Assembly: GCA_027919835.1 (NCBI GenBank)
Contig: JANVFP010000052.1
Location: 62,001 to 126,000 of the forward strand
Length of the DNA: 64,000 nucleotides
Source of the DNA: Lentinula raphanica
Lineage: Eukaryota; Basidiomycota; Agaricomycetes; Agaricales; Omphalotaceae
Direction of reading: 5' to 3'
In this document: positions 33,026 to 43,624 of the stretch, piece by piece
Layout: each line of letters starts with the position of its first letter
How positions within the stretch are numbered: position 1 is the stretch's first letter
The notes under the pieces: generated by a model
Seen by the model: the letters and a program-made list of their open reading frames with translations, nothing else
What the model was told of the DNA's origin: nothing
Database searches by the model: none
Made by a program: the position numbers and the translations under genes

Positions 33026-34655
33026 TCAGCTTAAGACGTTTGGATCCTTGAGACTCCGGCATCACCCAGCCTTTCCCAAGGAGTTCCATGAACAAAGGAC
33101 AGTTACTCATCATATGATCTGGTCCTCGACACAAGAAACACGTTCGATCTGGCATTCCTTGGCCTGGAGTGGGATTGACATTAAGGATCCCTCGACTCTG
33201 CCCACTGGTTCCGGGATTACTACTACCAGAAAAGCCAGGTCTGGGCTGGGGTCGCATTCCAGCATCCGATTTTCCTGCCCTAACATCATTGAGCAATTGC
33301 TGCAACGACGTCAGTTCATCCTGAAAACGCGTCTTAAGATTCCCCATTTCTTTGAGCATCAACGACGATTTGTCCACATTTTCCACAAAGGCACGTTCAT
33401 GGTCCTCTGCCTGTTCCTGCTTAACACTAGATCTAGTGTCTGTAGCAAAGAAACGGGTCAGATCTGGTGTTTCCTCTTTAGCAGCTGCTGGGGTAACCAC
33501 CGGAATATAGATCCCTCCCCTAGAGTTGGTCTCTGCATTCAGGACAGCTCCATCCGTTCCAGTAAAGGTCTGGTATAGTGATTCGAGAGGGGGCTGCCTA
33601 GCCACAGCCTCTGCAGCACTTTTCCATTCCGAGAACGTATATGGATCATCCGTACGCCGTTTCGCAAGTTTCGAGTTGGGGACCTGATGCTGAACTCGTT
33701 TCGAGACAGCTTTTCTCAGGTTTCCATCGAATGCTGATAGAAAGACCGACACCAATTCATGGTTTCCAATCGCCGGAGGCGGTTTCAACAACTTATTGGC
33801 CTCGACTTCGAACAACATGCAATAGATCAACAGCTCAGATCCATCCTCGACTCTCAATGGTCCAAACCTCTGAACCAATTCCAGCATAGCTTTCTTGGAA
33901 CCCAGGGGTTTGCCAAAGATAGACGGGAACCGCTCAATCATGGCTCGAAGGAATTGATCTGCATCCTCCTTTCCTTCCTCCGCTCCAGGGAGATGCTCTA
34001 AGGCCTGCTTCGTCTGGAGGGTCATCCATCCAAAGATCCTTTGCATCTTCACCTTTTCAGAGGTCACACCCGTGGCTTGGAACGTCGTTAGACAGAACCT
34101 CATCCATTCAGGCATTTGGATCGGATCAGCTAGATCCAAGATCATAGCCGTTTTATGAGTGGCAGGGAACTTCGCATTGTTGTATTCCCCTTGCTCTTCA
34201 GGAGACAACGCAGGAGGTCCCAACAGTTTGAGGATATCCACTGGAGCCTCGTTTGCACCTTGTGCATTTTGGTCATTTTGTGTAGTACTCATCGTTATAT
34301 TTGGTATTCTGTTCCCAAACACGATACGTTGCAAGTCAAAAGAAATAGAGTTTGGTAATGTAGGATTCAAACTAGTCAAATCGACTGGTTCAGCAGTAAC
34401 TGCCTGACGTCTACTGCTTCCTTGCACTACACCAGATCTGTTCGTTCTTGGAACTTCAGAAGCAGATCTAGCAGCAGTCCCGTTATCTGGATTGCTCTTT
34501 GCTCGTCCGAGGTTCTTCGGATCGTAGACAGGAACCGTAGGCTTCTTTGTAACACGTTTTCTTTTATCCGGGGCTTGCACCTCTGGATCAAAGTAATCTA
34601 AAGAACCTGCGTTCTTCGACGTCCGAGACTCCCTTGGAGCTATTTTTAAGATCAA
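33026..34655 (-). pseudogene. gag: Gag, N-terminal piece of the giant Ty3 element
   Basis: The frame is open from 34655; the first ATG is at 34292 (MSTTQNDQNAQG), and the true start may lie upstream. A capsid-like helical region with MILDLADPIQMPEWMRF, FGWMTLQTKQALEHLPG and AMIERFPSIFG fits Ty3 Gag. Near the end is one zinc knuckle, CFLCRGPDHMMSNC (CX2CX4HX4C), for RNA binding. It is broken at ATCTT by the nested LTR element. The remaining 80 residues lie at 27538-27785 in matching phase, so the gene was intact before that insertion. Confidence 0.85.
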
Positions 34656-34729
34656 ACAAAGTTCGACCTAAGGCAATGGTTTGAGAAATCGATAGATCTC
34701 TCGAGTTCGTTCCAAAATATAGATTCCAC

Positions 34730-34747
34730 CCCTCGCGGTGGGCTCCA
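34730..34747 (-). promoter_or_regulatory. Primer-binding site candidate
   Basis: Two bases inside the 5' LTR on the minus strand the sequence reads TGGAGCCCACCGCGAGGG. A TGG start is expected for pairing with the CCA end of a tRNA. The tRNA was not identified. Confidence 0.5.
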
Positions 34748-34749
34748 GA

Positions 34750-36441
34750 TAACGAGGATATGAAGGGTGCAATTTAATGCTTCGTTGGATAGATCTAATG
34801 ACCTAGTGACTTTATCACTGAACACTGATCACCAATATACTTTTTATGTCGTTTGTCAAATGTATTTAAGCGAGGTGTGGGGCGTTGTCAGAGATTCCGC
34901 ACGATCTTATACCTTAGAACGAACTGGTAGTCTTGAAAGATCTACTGGATCCGCAATACAGGTCAACAGAGCGAAGTGACACGGAAGTACAGATCTTTTG
35001 ATCTGGACTCGAAGGGGGTGAGTGATCCACTCAAAGGGTTTACAAGGAACCAGAGAACTCGTATAGATCAGACTTTATGACCACACAAATACTATCAGAA
35101 CCAGGTTGAAGATCTACTGATCACCGATCACAGGAAACCTTCACAGCTCGTATGGATCACCGATCACCACACGTCTGCTTGAACAGAGCCACCGAAACTC
35201 TGAACGCTCACTTGGAACAACCGAGAACCAAGCCCTCTGTATCTCCACGATAGGAGTCTACCTTTGATTCAAATCTAGCTGAGACTTTATCAACTGACAA
35301 GATATCGGGCCTAACGAGATGAGAATTTCACAACCACTTTCGAAGACCGCCCGGCTTACAAAGCCTTTACTCCTCACGTATGAGAGCAAAGGTTAGCTAG
35401 TCAGAGAAACTGGGCACAAAACCTGAATATATTTTTGTAGGCTACGTCCTTAAGTACTTCTACGAAGAGATCTGTAGCCAATTTACTATTTTATGGAATA
35501 GATCTATAGATTTGAGAGAACGGAGTCCGAGATCTGATACAAATAAGGAAAGATAGGACGAGAAACGATACAAACACCAGAGAAACAGAGAGTAAAAAGG
35601 ATAAAAACAAGTAAAATGTCCATTTCTGGTGGTCCTTCGTCGAGATCTAGTTGCCTGACCTTCGAATCCGGACCTGGTCTGTGCGTCCATCCACATGCTG
35701 GTGGTTAAAGGGCACGGATAAGCTCCTGCACAGGTAACTCAAACGTTTCCTCATTTGATTCCGCTATGTGAATGGTTGTATGCCCCTCCAACTGAATGGG
35801 AGTACATATAAAGGGGGGAAACCTGTCCCAATAGGTTCGTTTGGCTTCTAGCTTTCCAACGATATGCATATATCGAATAGATCCAGAGGTTTGACAATGG
35901 TGAAGTCGAAAGATCTACCCTTGCAACACTCCTGGTCAAAGCTGTACATCTCAGGCGTCTATTTCCCATTTAGGAAACGTCCACATGTAACTGGGATGAT
36001 ACACTTTGGTTGTTTCTCCGTTTAGTCACATTCCTGCGACCTGATCCATCCCAAAACTCGATCTAAGTGAACAGATCTGTTGAGTCTGGGCCTTGAATAA
36101 TCCATCCCCAATGGTAATACGAATAGATCTATTGGTTCTAAGCTCGTCTCGGTGCAGTATCATACTCAGTTGGCCGTTAGGCGTTGAAAACTAAGTTGAT
36201 AATCTCTTGATAGCTCATATCAGAGGTGGCTTTGTCTTGAAGGACTCCCCGACCAAGGGACTCGAGTGTTAACTCTTATTATTCGTCAGGATGTGTTTTC
36301 CTGTCTGGATCTGACGTCCTGGCATTAACATGATACAAGTTTGACTGTCAGCTCGGGCTCACTACAGTCCTTTAGTACTCTACAAGGCTCTAATCGTTAA
36401 AATTAGGCCATTGCATGCCTGCACGCAAAATGGGCGTATTA
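34750..36441 (-). repeat. 5' LTR of the giant Ty3 element
   Basis: A 1,692-bp repeat with about three differences from 14045-15735 (two substitutions and one G-run length change seen). The TCGT duplication follows at 36442-36445, then the LINE endonuclease frame resumes. Confidence 0.92.
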
Positions 36442-36445
36442 TCGT

Positions 36446-37153
36446 ATTGCAAACTAGAATATGTTCTGCAAGATCTTCTGAGCAAAACACGTTGTCCACT
36501 CTGGTGTAGTTGCCCGTGTTGTGTGCGCATAGCGTTGGCAGGTGTTCCGGCAAGGCCATTTGCATGTTATGCCTCGCATTGAGATCTAGTAGGAGCTGCG
36601 CCGCCTCTAGGTTTCTAGCTGTGAATAGGTGATGATTCCGTGGTTCGTCCCACAGGGGGTGGTGTCGGTTGAAGTCGCCCAGCCAGATGTTGTGCAATGG
36701 TCCTCTTGGCCTTGTCCGCGCAGCTGGTGATCTGAGCCATTTGTTGAGACTTCGTAGCGTGTTGTCATTGTTGCAGTCATTGTAGATGCTGAAAATTCGG
36801 TACTCACCTCCAGCCGTCGTTAGCTGTATTGCCGTGATGTCGGCGCATTGAATTTCAATCTGAGTCCAACTGCCTGTTGAAATCCGGGTGTGTATCATCA
36901 TCAAGGATCGTGAACGTGGTCTCACCGGGTCTCCAAAGTGCTCTATGTGTCCTGTCAGGTATACTACCCTTAGGTGGGGCAGCGCCCTCGTTCGTCCTTT
37001 TGAGTCAATATAAGGTTCCTGTATGGCAACAATGTCAGCTCTTCTGTGATCAGTTTTAAGGAAATCATGCATGGCGTTATCAGATTTGTTTGCATTTAAC
37101 TGCATAATTTCGAGCGTCGTCCTGTGTTGTTCGTTGTTTTGTACTAATTCCAT
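36446..37153 (-). pseudogene. LINE ORF2, N-terminal part: AP-type endonuclease
   Basis: It begins with ATG at 37153, overlapping the ORF1 stop by 10 bp, an arrangement that suits termination-reinitiation. It encodes DIVAIQEPYID, WLGDFNRHHPLWDE and RVDNVF, typical of the exo-endo-phosphatase endonuclease that nicks the target. The frame is cut at the TCGT site and continues at 14044 without loss of phase. Confidence 0.85.
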
Positions 37154-39290
37154 CCTTCCCCAAGTTGTTGCATCTGTCCCTCACTTCCGGTCGCCATGGG
37201 TTCGTCTCCCCATCTCCTTGGTGTGGCCGGGGTTACCGACACTGCCAGTGGGTGTCGTGGCTGTGACGTCGGCGGTGGCTGCAAGTATTGCGGCAACATC
37301 TGCTGAGGAGGGATCATCATCGTCGGTTGCAACATGTACTGCGGCGTTGGTATCATTCCTCCCGGGTATTGCAACATCGGCATCGGCAGATACCCTTGCA
37401 TTGGATACTGCATTGGGGGTAAGGATTGTTGAGAGTTGGGGGGCCTTGCCAATGGGGGCCTGGAGTTTGATGAGAACCTGTATTGATCCAGCATTCTCTG
37501 CCCTCTTTCTCTTGTATTCGATCGTCTGGGTCCTCGACTTTGTCCTCTGCTGCTGGCTCTTCCTCCTGGTGCCGGTGTTGGATCTCGCAATGGCTGTCCT
37601 CGATCATTTCTATTCGTTCCTCCTCCTTCCCCTGGTTTCCCTCCTGCCAGACGTCCCTTACCTTTCCCTCGTCGCACTGTGATCCATTCTTCGTAGTCGT
37701 TACTTACCTCCGCTCTCCAGCCTTGGTCGAAGTCCTCGTTGTCTGGTTGGTCCATGCGTCCCCATGTGCTGGGGTTCCTAGTAACAAAGAGTCTATACGC
37801 ACATTCTGGGTCCCATTTTGTTCTCTCTCTTAACTTCTTTTGGAATTCTGGACATTCCCTGCTGGCCGCCCCGTGTCCTGCCTTCCTGCAGTTGGCACCA
37901 AACAGTTGCTGGTCGGTGGCTTAACAGGTTGCTGTCCTGTGGCGTCCAGCGCATCGTGCGCATACGTCGTTCACCGCTTTGCATTGTTCGGCAATGTGGC
38001 CAAAGGTATTGCACTTCACGCACCGTTTTGGATCCGGGCTGTTTTTTCTTGCACGTAGCACCCTGCCTTGCACGACTACTCTACCTGTAAGGAGTTCATT
38101 AGCATTGTCTCTGGAGTCCATGGAGAAAATAGCATGGGCGTATCGTTGCCCTTCTTTACGCTTCTCAATTGGTTTGATCCATCGAATACCCTTGATGGCT
38201 CCCATTCGTAAACCGCTTGTCGTCTCAATCCTTCTCTGTTCTACCTGGCTGTCGATTGGTGTTTCGACTGGAAGCGCTTTGACCACCACTTCTGCGTAGT
38301 TGGGTCTTAGCACTGCCGAGGATCCCCATGCTGCTGCGAACCTCTCCATCCGGTCATCCTTCTTGATCCATTGAACCTCCTCTACACTTCTCAGCAGTAG
38401 GAAAGCTCCCTTGCTTGCGATCTTTGTGGCTGCTAGAACCTCCGGCTTCACTTCAGCTTCCACACCTTCTTCGGCCACGATTCGCTCTATTGCCAGGTTG
38501 GCTTTTGCGACTAACTCCTTCTCCCCTAGGGTCCAGTCCATTGGTGTTTGTGATGTGATGACAATTCCGGACAGTCTTTCATTTCTGCCTCTCTGACTGC
38601 TGAGTTGTGTTGGTGGTGCTGGATGCTACGAGGAGGGATGTTCGTCCGTGCTACGTTTGCATAAGAGGTACCCGTGGATCCGTTCGCATTGAGATCTTCT
38701 TCTCCGGGCTGGAATTGGCGGTCTGGGATTGTGTTTCCTAAGGTGGCTATCTTGGTTGACAGCTCTGTGACGCTATTTGCAACTTCCTCAAGCTTCTTCC
38801 ACGTCGCGCCGGCTTCCCGAGCAATCCCTTCGAAAACTTTGTTGACCCTTTCCGTGCTCGTGTTGACTTCTTCTTCCATATGCTCCATCAGAGCTTTCCT
38901 CCACTCATCTGGTTTATCCTTCCACGACCACTCTTGCAAGATCTTGGCAATGAGAATAATCTTGTCGAGTGTCTCGTTAAGGGATGACCTGGTTCTTCCA
39001 GTCTCCTTCACCGACACAGCGAGTTGTAGGAGCCTGTTGGGTAAGACCACGTTGCAGTTATCGTCCTTCGACATCAGCTTCCACGCTACCGCTCTCTCGA
39101 TCAGGGTATGGAATTCTTCTAGCTCGTTTTCAGTGTTGGTAGGACTTGTCGGTCGCGGGTTAGACATTGTTTTCGACTGGAGGCTTTGTTTCGCCTGCGC
39201 TGGCGTGCCATCCTTCCCGGAATTTGTTGGATTTCTCGATGTCATGGTGTTTATTCGCTTTTCTACTCGTGTAGTATACGCCTTAGACAA
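37144..39290 (-). pseudogene. LINE ORF1, Gag-like protein with zinc knuckles
   Basis: Three frames cover one protein: 39290-38526, then 38541-37921 after a frameshift near 38535, then on to 37144 after an in-frame TAA at 37921-37923. The N-terminal part is helical. The C-terminal part has zinc knuckles CVKCNTFGHIAEQC and CARCAGRHRTATC, and a third one, partly hidden behind the stop. A Gly/Pro/Gln-rich tail follows. It would bind LINE RNA. It is decayed, in agreement with ORF2. Confidence 0.8.
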
Positions 39291-39492
39291 TTTGGGTGGT
39301 GTGTTATGAAGGTATAGAAGCGTATTTTACTCTCAATCTGAGCTACTTTACCTACCAAGGCCCTATCCCTCACTCTCGGGAGCGTGGGAATATTCGCAGG
39401 TGGTGACAGTACTAGATCAAGAGCGGTCACCTTTGCATCCCATGTTATGGCTATTCTGGTCCAAGATGGTTTTCAAGTTTTGAGAGCAAAAT

Positions 39493-42400
39493 TGTTAGGT
39501 GCTAGCATGCTCTAACCCTCGAAAGCATCAAGTTTGATGGCTACAAGCTAGTCGTCCTAAAGCATGGGGTAAAAACTGCTAAGCAGTATGTCTACACCAA
39601 GGATTTGGACTTGGAAGGATATAACAATCCTTATTGGTAGAGACTTGGTCAGATGGTAGAAGTACAAGAGAGATTCAGAGGCACACAGAGTTAGAGAAAA
39701 CCAAAACTAGAATTAACAAAAATAACTGAACTGGGGTAAATACATGCAAGTATCTACTCCTTATATATATGTATTTTGTAGGTATAGATATAAATGAAAA
39801 GTAATATAATAATGTTGGCTGTGGAATGCGTCACCATGATGATAATCGTGATGACACACCCCTGTGCCGGGATGTGCTGACGCATTATGAATGGCAATAA
39901 CTTGAAGCGACACAAACCAATGTGACTACGCATCGGTCCGGCCGTTAACGAGGATATGAAGGGTGCAATTTAATGCTTCGTTGGATAGATCTAATGACCT
40001 AGTGACTTTATCACTGAACACTGATCACCAATATACTTCTTATGTCGTTTGTCAAATGTATTTAAGCGAGGTGTGGGGCGTTGTCAGAGATTCCGCACGA
40101 TCTTATACCCTAGAACGAACTGGTAGTCTTAAAAGATCTACTGGATCCGCAATACAGGTCAACAGAGCGAAGTGACACGGAAGTACAGATCTTTTGATCT
40201 GGACTCGAAGGGGGTGAGTGATCCACTCAAAGGGTTTACAAGGAACGAGAGAACTCGTATAGATCAGACTTTATGACCACACAAATACTATCAGAACCAG
40301 GTTGAAGATCTACTGATCACCGATCACAGGAAACCTTCACAGCTCGTATGGATCACCGATCACCACACGTCTGCTTGAACAGAGCCACCGAAACTCTGAA
40401 CGCTCACTTGGAACAACCGAGAACCAAGCCCTCTGTATCTCCACGATAGGAGTCTACCTTTGATTCAAATCTAGCTGAGACTTTATCAACTGACAAGATA
40501 TCGGGCCTAACGAGATGAGAATTTCACAACCACTTTCGAAGACCGCCCGGCTTACAAAGCCTTTACTCCTCACGTATGAGAGCAAAGGTTAGCTAGTCAG
40601 AGAAACTGGGCACAAAACCTCAACTATATTTTTGTAGGCTACGTCCTTAAGTACTTCTACGAATAGATCTGTAGCCAATTTACTATTTTATGGAATAGAT
40701 CTATAGATTTGAGAGAACGGAGTCCGAGATCTGATACAAATAAGGAAAGATAGGACAAGAAACGATACAAACACCAGAGAAACGGAGAGTAAAAAGGATA
40801 AAAACAAGTAAAATGTCCATTTCTGGTGGTCCTTTGTCGAGATCTAGTTGCCTGACCTTCGAATCCGGACCTGGTCTGTGCGTCCCTCCACATGCTGGTG
40901 GTTAAAGGGCACGGATAAGCTCCTGCACAGGTAACTCAAACGTTTCCTCATTGATTCCGCTATGTGAATGGTTGTATGCCTCTCCAACTGAATGGGAGTA
41001 CATATAAAGGGGGGAAACCTGTCCCAATAGGTTTGTTTGGCTTCTAGCTTTCCAACGATATGCATATCTCGAATAGATCCAGAGGTTTAACAATGGTGAA
41101 GTCGAAAGATCTACCCTTGCAACACTCCTGGTCAAAGCTGTACATCTCAGGCGTCTATTTCCCATTTAGGAAACGTCCACATGTAACTGGGATGATACAC
41201 TTTGGTTGTTTCTCCGTTTAGTCACATTCCTGCGACCTGATCCATCCCGAAACTCGATCTAAGTGAACAGATCTGTTGAGTCTGGGCCTTGAATAATCCA
41301 TCCCCACTGGTAATACGAATAGATCTATTGGTTCTAAGCTCGTCTCGGTGCAGTATCATACTCAGTTGGCCGTTAGGCGTTGAAAACTAAGTTGATAATC
41401 CCTTGATAGCTCATATCAGAGGTGGCTTTGTCTTGAAGGACTCCCCGACCAAGGGACTCGAGTGTGAACTCTTATTATTCGTCAGGATGTGTTTTCCTGT
41501 CTGGATCTGACGTCCTGGCATTAACATGATACAAGTTTGACTGTCAGCTCGGGCTCACTACAGTCCTTTAGTACTCTACAAGGCTCTAATCGTTAAAATT
41601 AGGCCATTGCATGCCTGCACGCAAAATGGGCGTATTACCGTTTACGAATGTCAAATAATGAATGTAAAAGTAATAAGAAAAGTATCATGAGACACCAGAT
41701 GAGGAGTCATCATGACTCGGCTTGACTTGTCTGGGTCCAGAGAAACAAACCATAGCCCATGGTACATGCAAGATCCAAGTAAAGCAAGGGAATGCCAAAC
41801 AAGAGGAAGGGAAACCAAGGGGGTAAGTACAAGCCAAACAAAGTGCCGAATGACCATACATGATGGCGTTAACCGGGACCAGGTGACGGTAACAAAGACA
41901 AGATGCCAATGAAATGACTATACAAGCCAAGTATGGTGTTGTTGAAGTGAATAGGGCCTGAACAATGTATGTACAAGCCAAGGATAGCAAGAGTGGGGCT
42001 TGGGAATGGTAGGCCGGCACAAGATGGAATGCCGGTGTGTGTATCGTCACCATGGATGACCAAACAAAACAAAACCGAGCCGAGTGTGATGATATCGCAA
42101 TAAGGAAGTGCCAAATGGGAGAACAGAGAGGCAAACACGAGACTGACATGGCGGAACCAAGGGCAATACAAGGGAGCAGGGCCGAGGTGTTATTGGGGTT
42201 GCCAGGATCCAGAAATGTGTGTAGGGGATTAGGAGTCATCAATGCGAGTCGACAATAGCCCCATCCTGACGATGGAACCGCGTTAGCCAGGATGTAATCT
42301 GTTCTAACGAATGGATTACGCACCAATAAAAGATCTAGTCGGCAGGAGAGTGGTCCTCGTCATCTTTAAGTTCCCTCCATTGTGTCTTGAGGTGGTTTCC

Positions 42401-42700
42401 ACGGTTCCATGGTGTTGAGAAGTCAAGAATGAGGATGGGAGATGGGAGCGAAGAGGAAGAGGAAGCATGGGAGAAACAACAACAGTGGCACTTCTGGTTG
42501 AAATGCCGAGATGCCGAATAAGTGCCAGTTCAGTGTAGACTTGGCTAACAGTAAAAGGGGCTTGTAGAGATGGTTTAGGCTCAAATAAATGTTGGAAAAA
42601 TATGGAAAAATAGTAGAAAAATCAGGCAAAATCAGGGAGTATGCTGGGAATATTTGAGGATTTTGTGGGGGCTTAGAAGTACATGTTATGCTTCATAACA
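39493..42700 (-). mobile_element. Old solo LTR of the nested-element family, split by another solo LTR
   Basis: Read on the minus strand it begins TGTTATGAAGCATAACAT and ends with the CACCTAACA terminus; it is a diverged version of 27786-29298. AAAAT flanks both sides (39488-39492 and 42701-42705). Without the inserted 1,692-bp solo LTR and its 4-bp duplication it is 1,512 bp, almost exactly the length of the young LTR. A single LTR with a target duplication means the element was lost by LTR-LTR recombination. Confidence 0.85.
39946..41637 (-). mobile_element. Solo LTR of the giant Ty3 family
   Basis: A 1,692-bp copy of the giant LTR with TAA...TTA ends, flanked by CCGT on both sides (39942-39945 and 41638-41641). 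It differs from the other two LTRs at roughly 18 sites, so it is older than the full element. It sits inside an older solo LTR of the nested family. The CCGT and TCGT duplications set the family's target duplication at 4 bp. Confidence 0.9.
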
Positions 42701-42705
42701 AAAAT

Positions 42706-43624
42706 GTGAGGCATGTGAATGAGGTGCCAATTCACTGATCTGTAAGCAGGCTGGCACAGGGACCACTATCTCCTGCTTGTCTAATACTGAGGCTACTTTT
42801 TGAAGGTTTTGAGGCTATATGGTGTATCTAGGTACAATATGGCAGTCATGATTGATTTTACCCTTGGCTTGAATGTATGTATTTTGTCTGGGTACAAATT
42901 TAAATTTTTTATGATGTTGGAAGATGATATATGAACTAAAAATGCAGCATGCTGCCTTTCTGCAGCTTGCCACAGCTGTGCATTTGTTTGAGGATGTGAT
43001 GCATATGGAAAGAATGATGGGCCACAGAATATAAAGTTGAGGCAGTAAGTTGAAATCAAGTAACTGTTTCAGAAATATACTATAGCCTGCTTCTTTTTTG
43101 CTTTTGCTCTCACACTTGGCTTCAGCTTTTGTCTTCTTTCAGTCTCCTCTCCTACACTTTCTGTAACACTGTACACAATGTCACTTATTTCATGCTGCAC
43201 CATGCTCTCTAAAGTTATGTCTCACTCATCTGAAAATCAGATTGTGATGTACATAGTTTAAAGCTGAGAAAGGATCTCATCCTTTTTCAAAATAAACTTG
43301 ACTCATATTTTTTTTGATATTATCACTCATCAAAGTAATTTATAGTCAGAGACCACTGCCATGAGACTAGTGAGTAACAAAGATGAAAATTTATACCTTT
43401 GATAAATTATAATATATAAAATAACACATTGAGGTGAACTTTCAATGTATTCCAAAACACAGAGTTTATTTACTTTAAATAGATTTTAAATTTCAGAATA
43501 TATGAGAATTTATTTGAAAACAACAAGTATTAGTATGGTATCCTGTTTGAACAAATTTGTTGAATGCTCATATTGAAGTGTTCTGGTATTTAGCATGAAA
43601 AAAAGGTATTTACAATGTACTCTT
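42706..43624. other. Intergenic, 3' flank of ankyrin gene 2
   Basis: AT-rich. Only short frames without recognisable motifs; nothing else seen. Confidence 0.5.

Larger units (their letters stand above)
14045..36441 (-). mobile_element. Giant Ty3-type LTR retrotransposon with antisense genes
   Basis: Two long terminal repeats (14045-15735 and 34750-36441) differ at only about three sites. They have TAA...TTA ends and are flanked by TCGT on both sides (14041-14044 and 36442-36445). The coding strand is minus: gag at the 34.7-kb side, then pro, then pol ending near 21.9 kb. Domain order RT-RNase H-integrase places it in the Ty3 group. Between pol and the 3' LTR there are about 6 kb holding two intron-containing genes on the plus strand. 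Without the nested 5.2-kb insert the element is about 17.2 kb, far longer than usual Ty3 elements. Near-identical LTRs indicate a recent insertion. Confidence 0.9.
10252..39431 (-). mobile_element. Tad-like LINE, split by a giant LTR element
   Basis: The 12-bp sequence TTTGCATCCCAT occurs at 10240-10251 and at 39432-39443. On the minus strand the left copy follows an A-run (T-run at 10251-10261), as expected for the 3' end of a non-LTR element. Between them, outside 14045-36441, lie ORF1 (37144-39290) and ORF2 (37153 into 36446, then 14044 to 10531) in the order of a two-ORF LINE with endonuclease, reverse transcriptase and RNase H. Without the later inserts the element is about 6.5 kb and looks full length, with about 140 bp of 5' leader. 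It is inactive because of several stop codons and one frameshift. Confidence 0.85.

Noticed and set aside
37071..37682. 203-codon plus-strand ORF
   Set aside because: Shadow of LINE ORF1 on the opposite strand.
41685..42326. 213-codon minus-strand ORF
   Set aside because: It lies inside the old solo LTR and has no recognisable domain.
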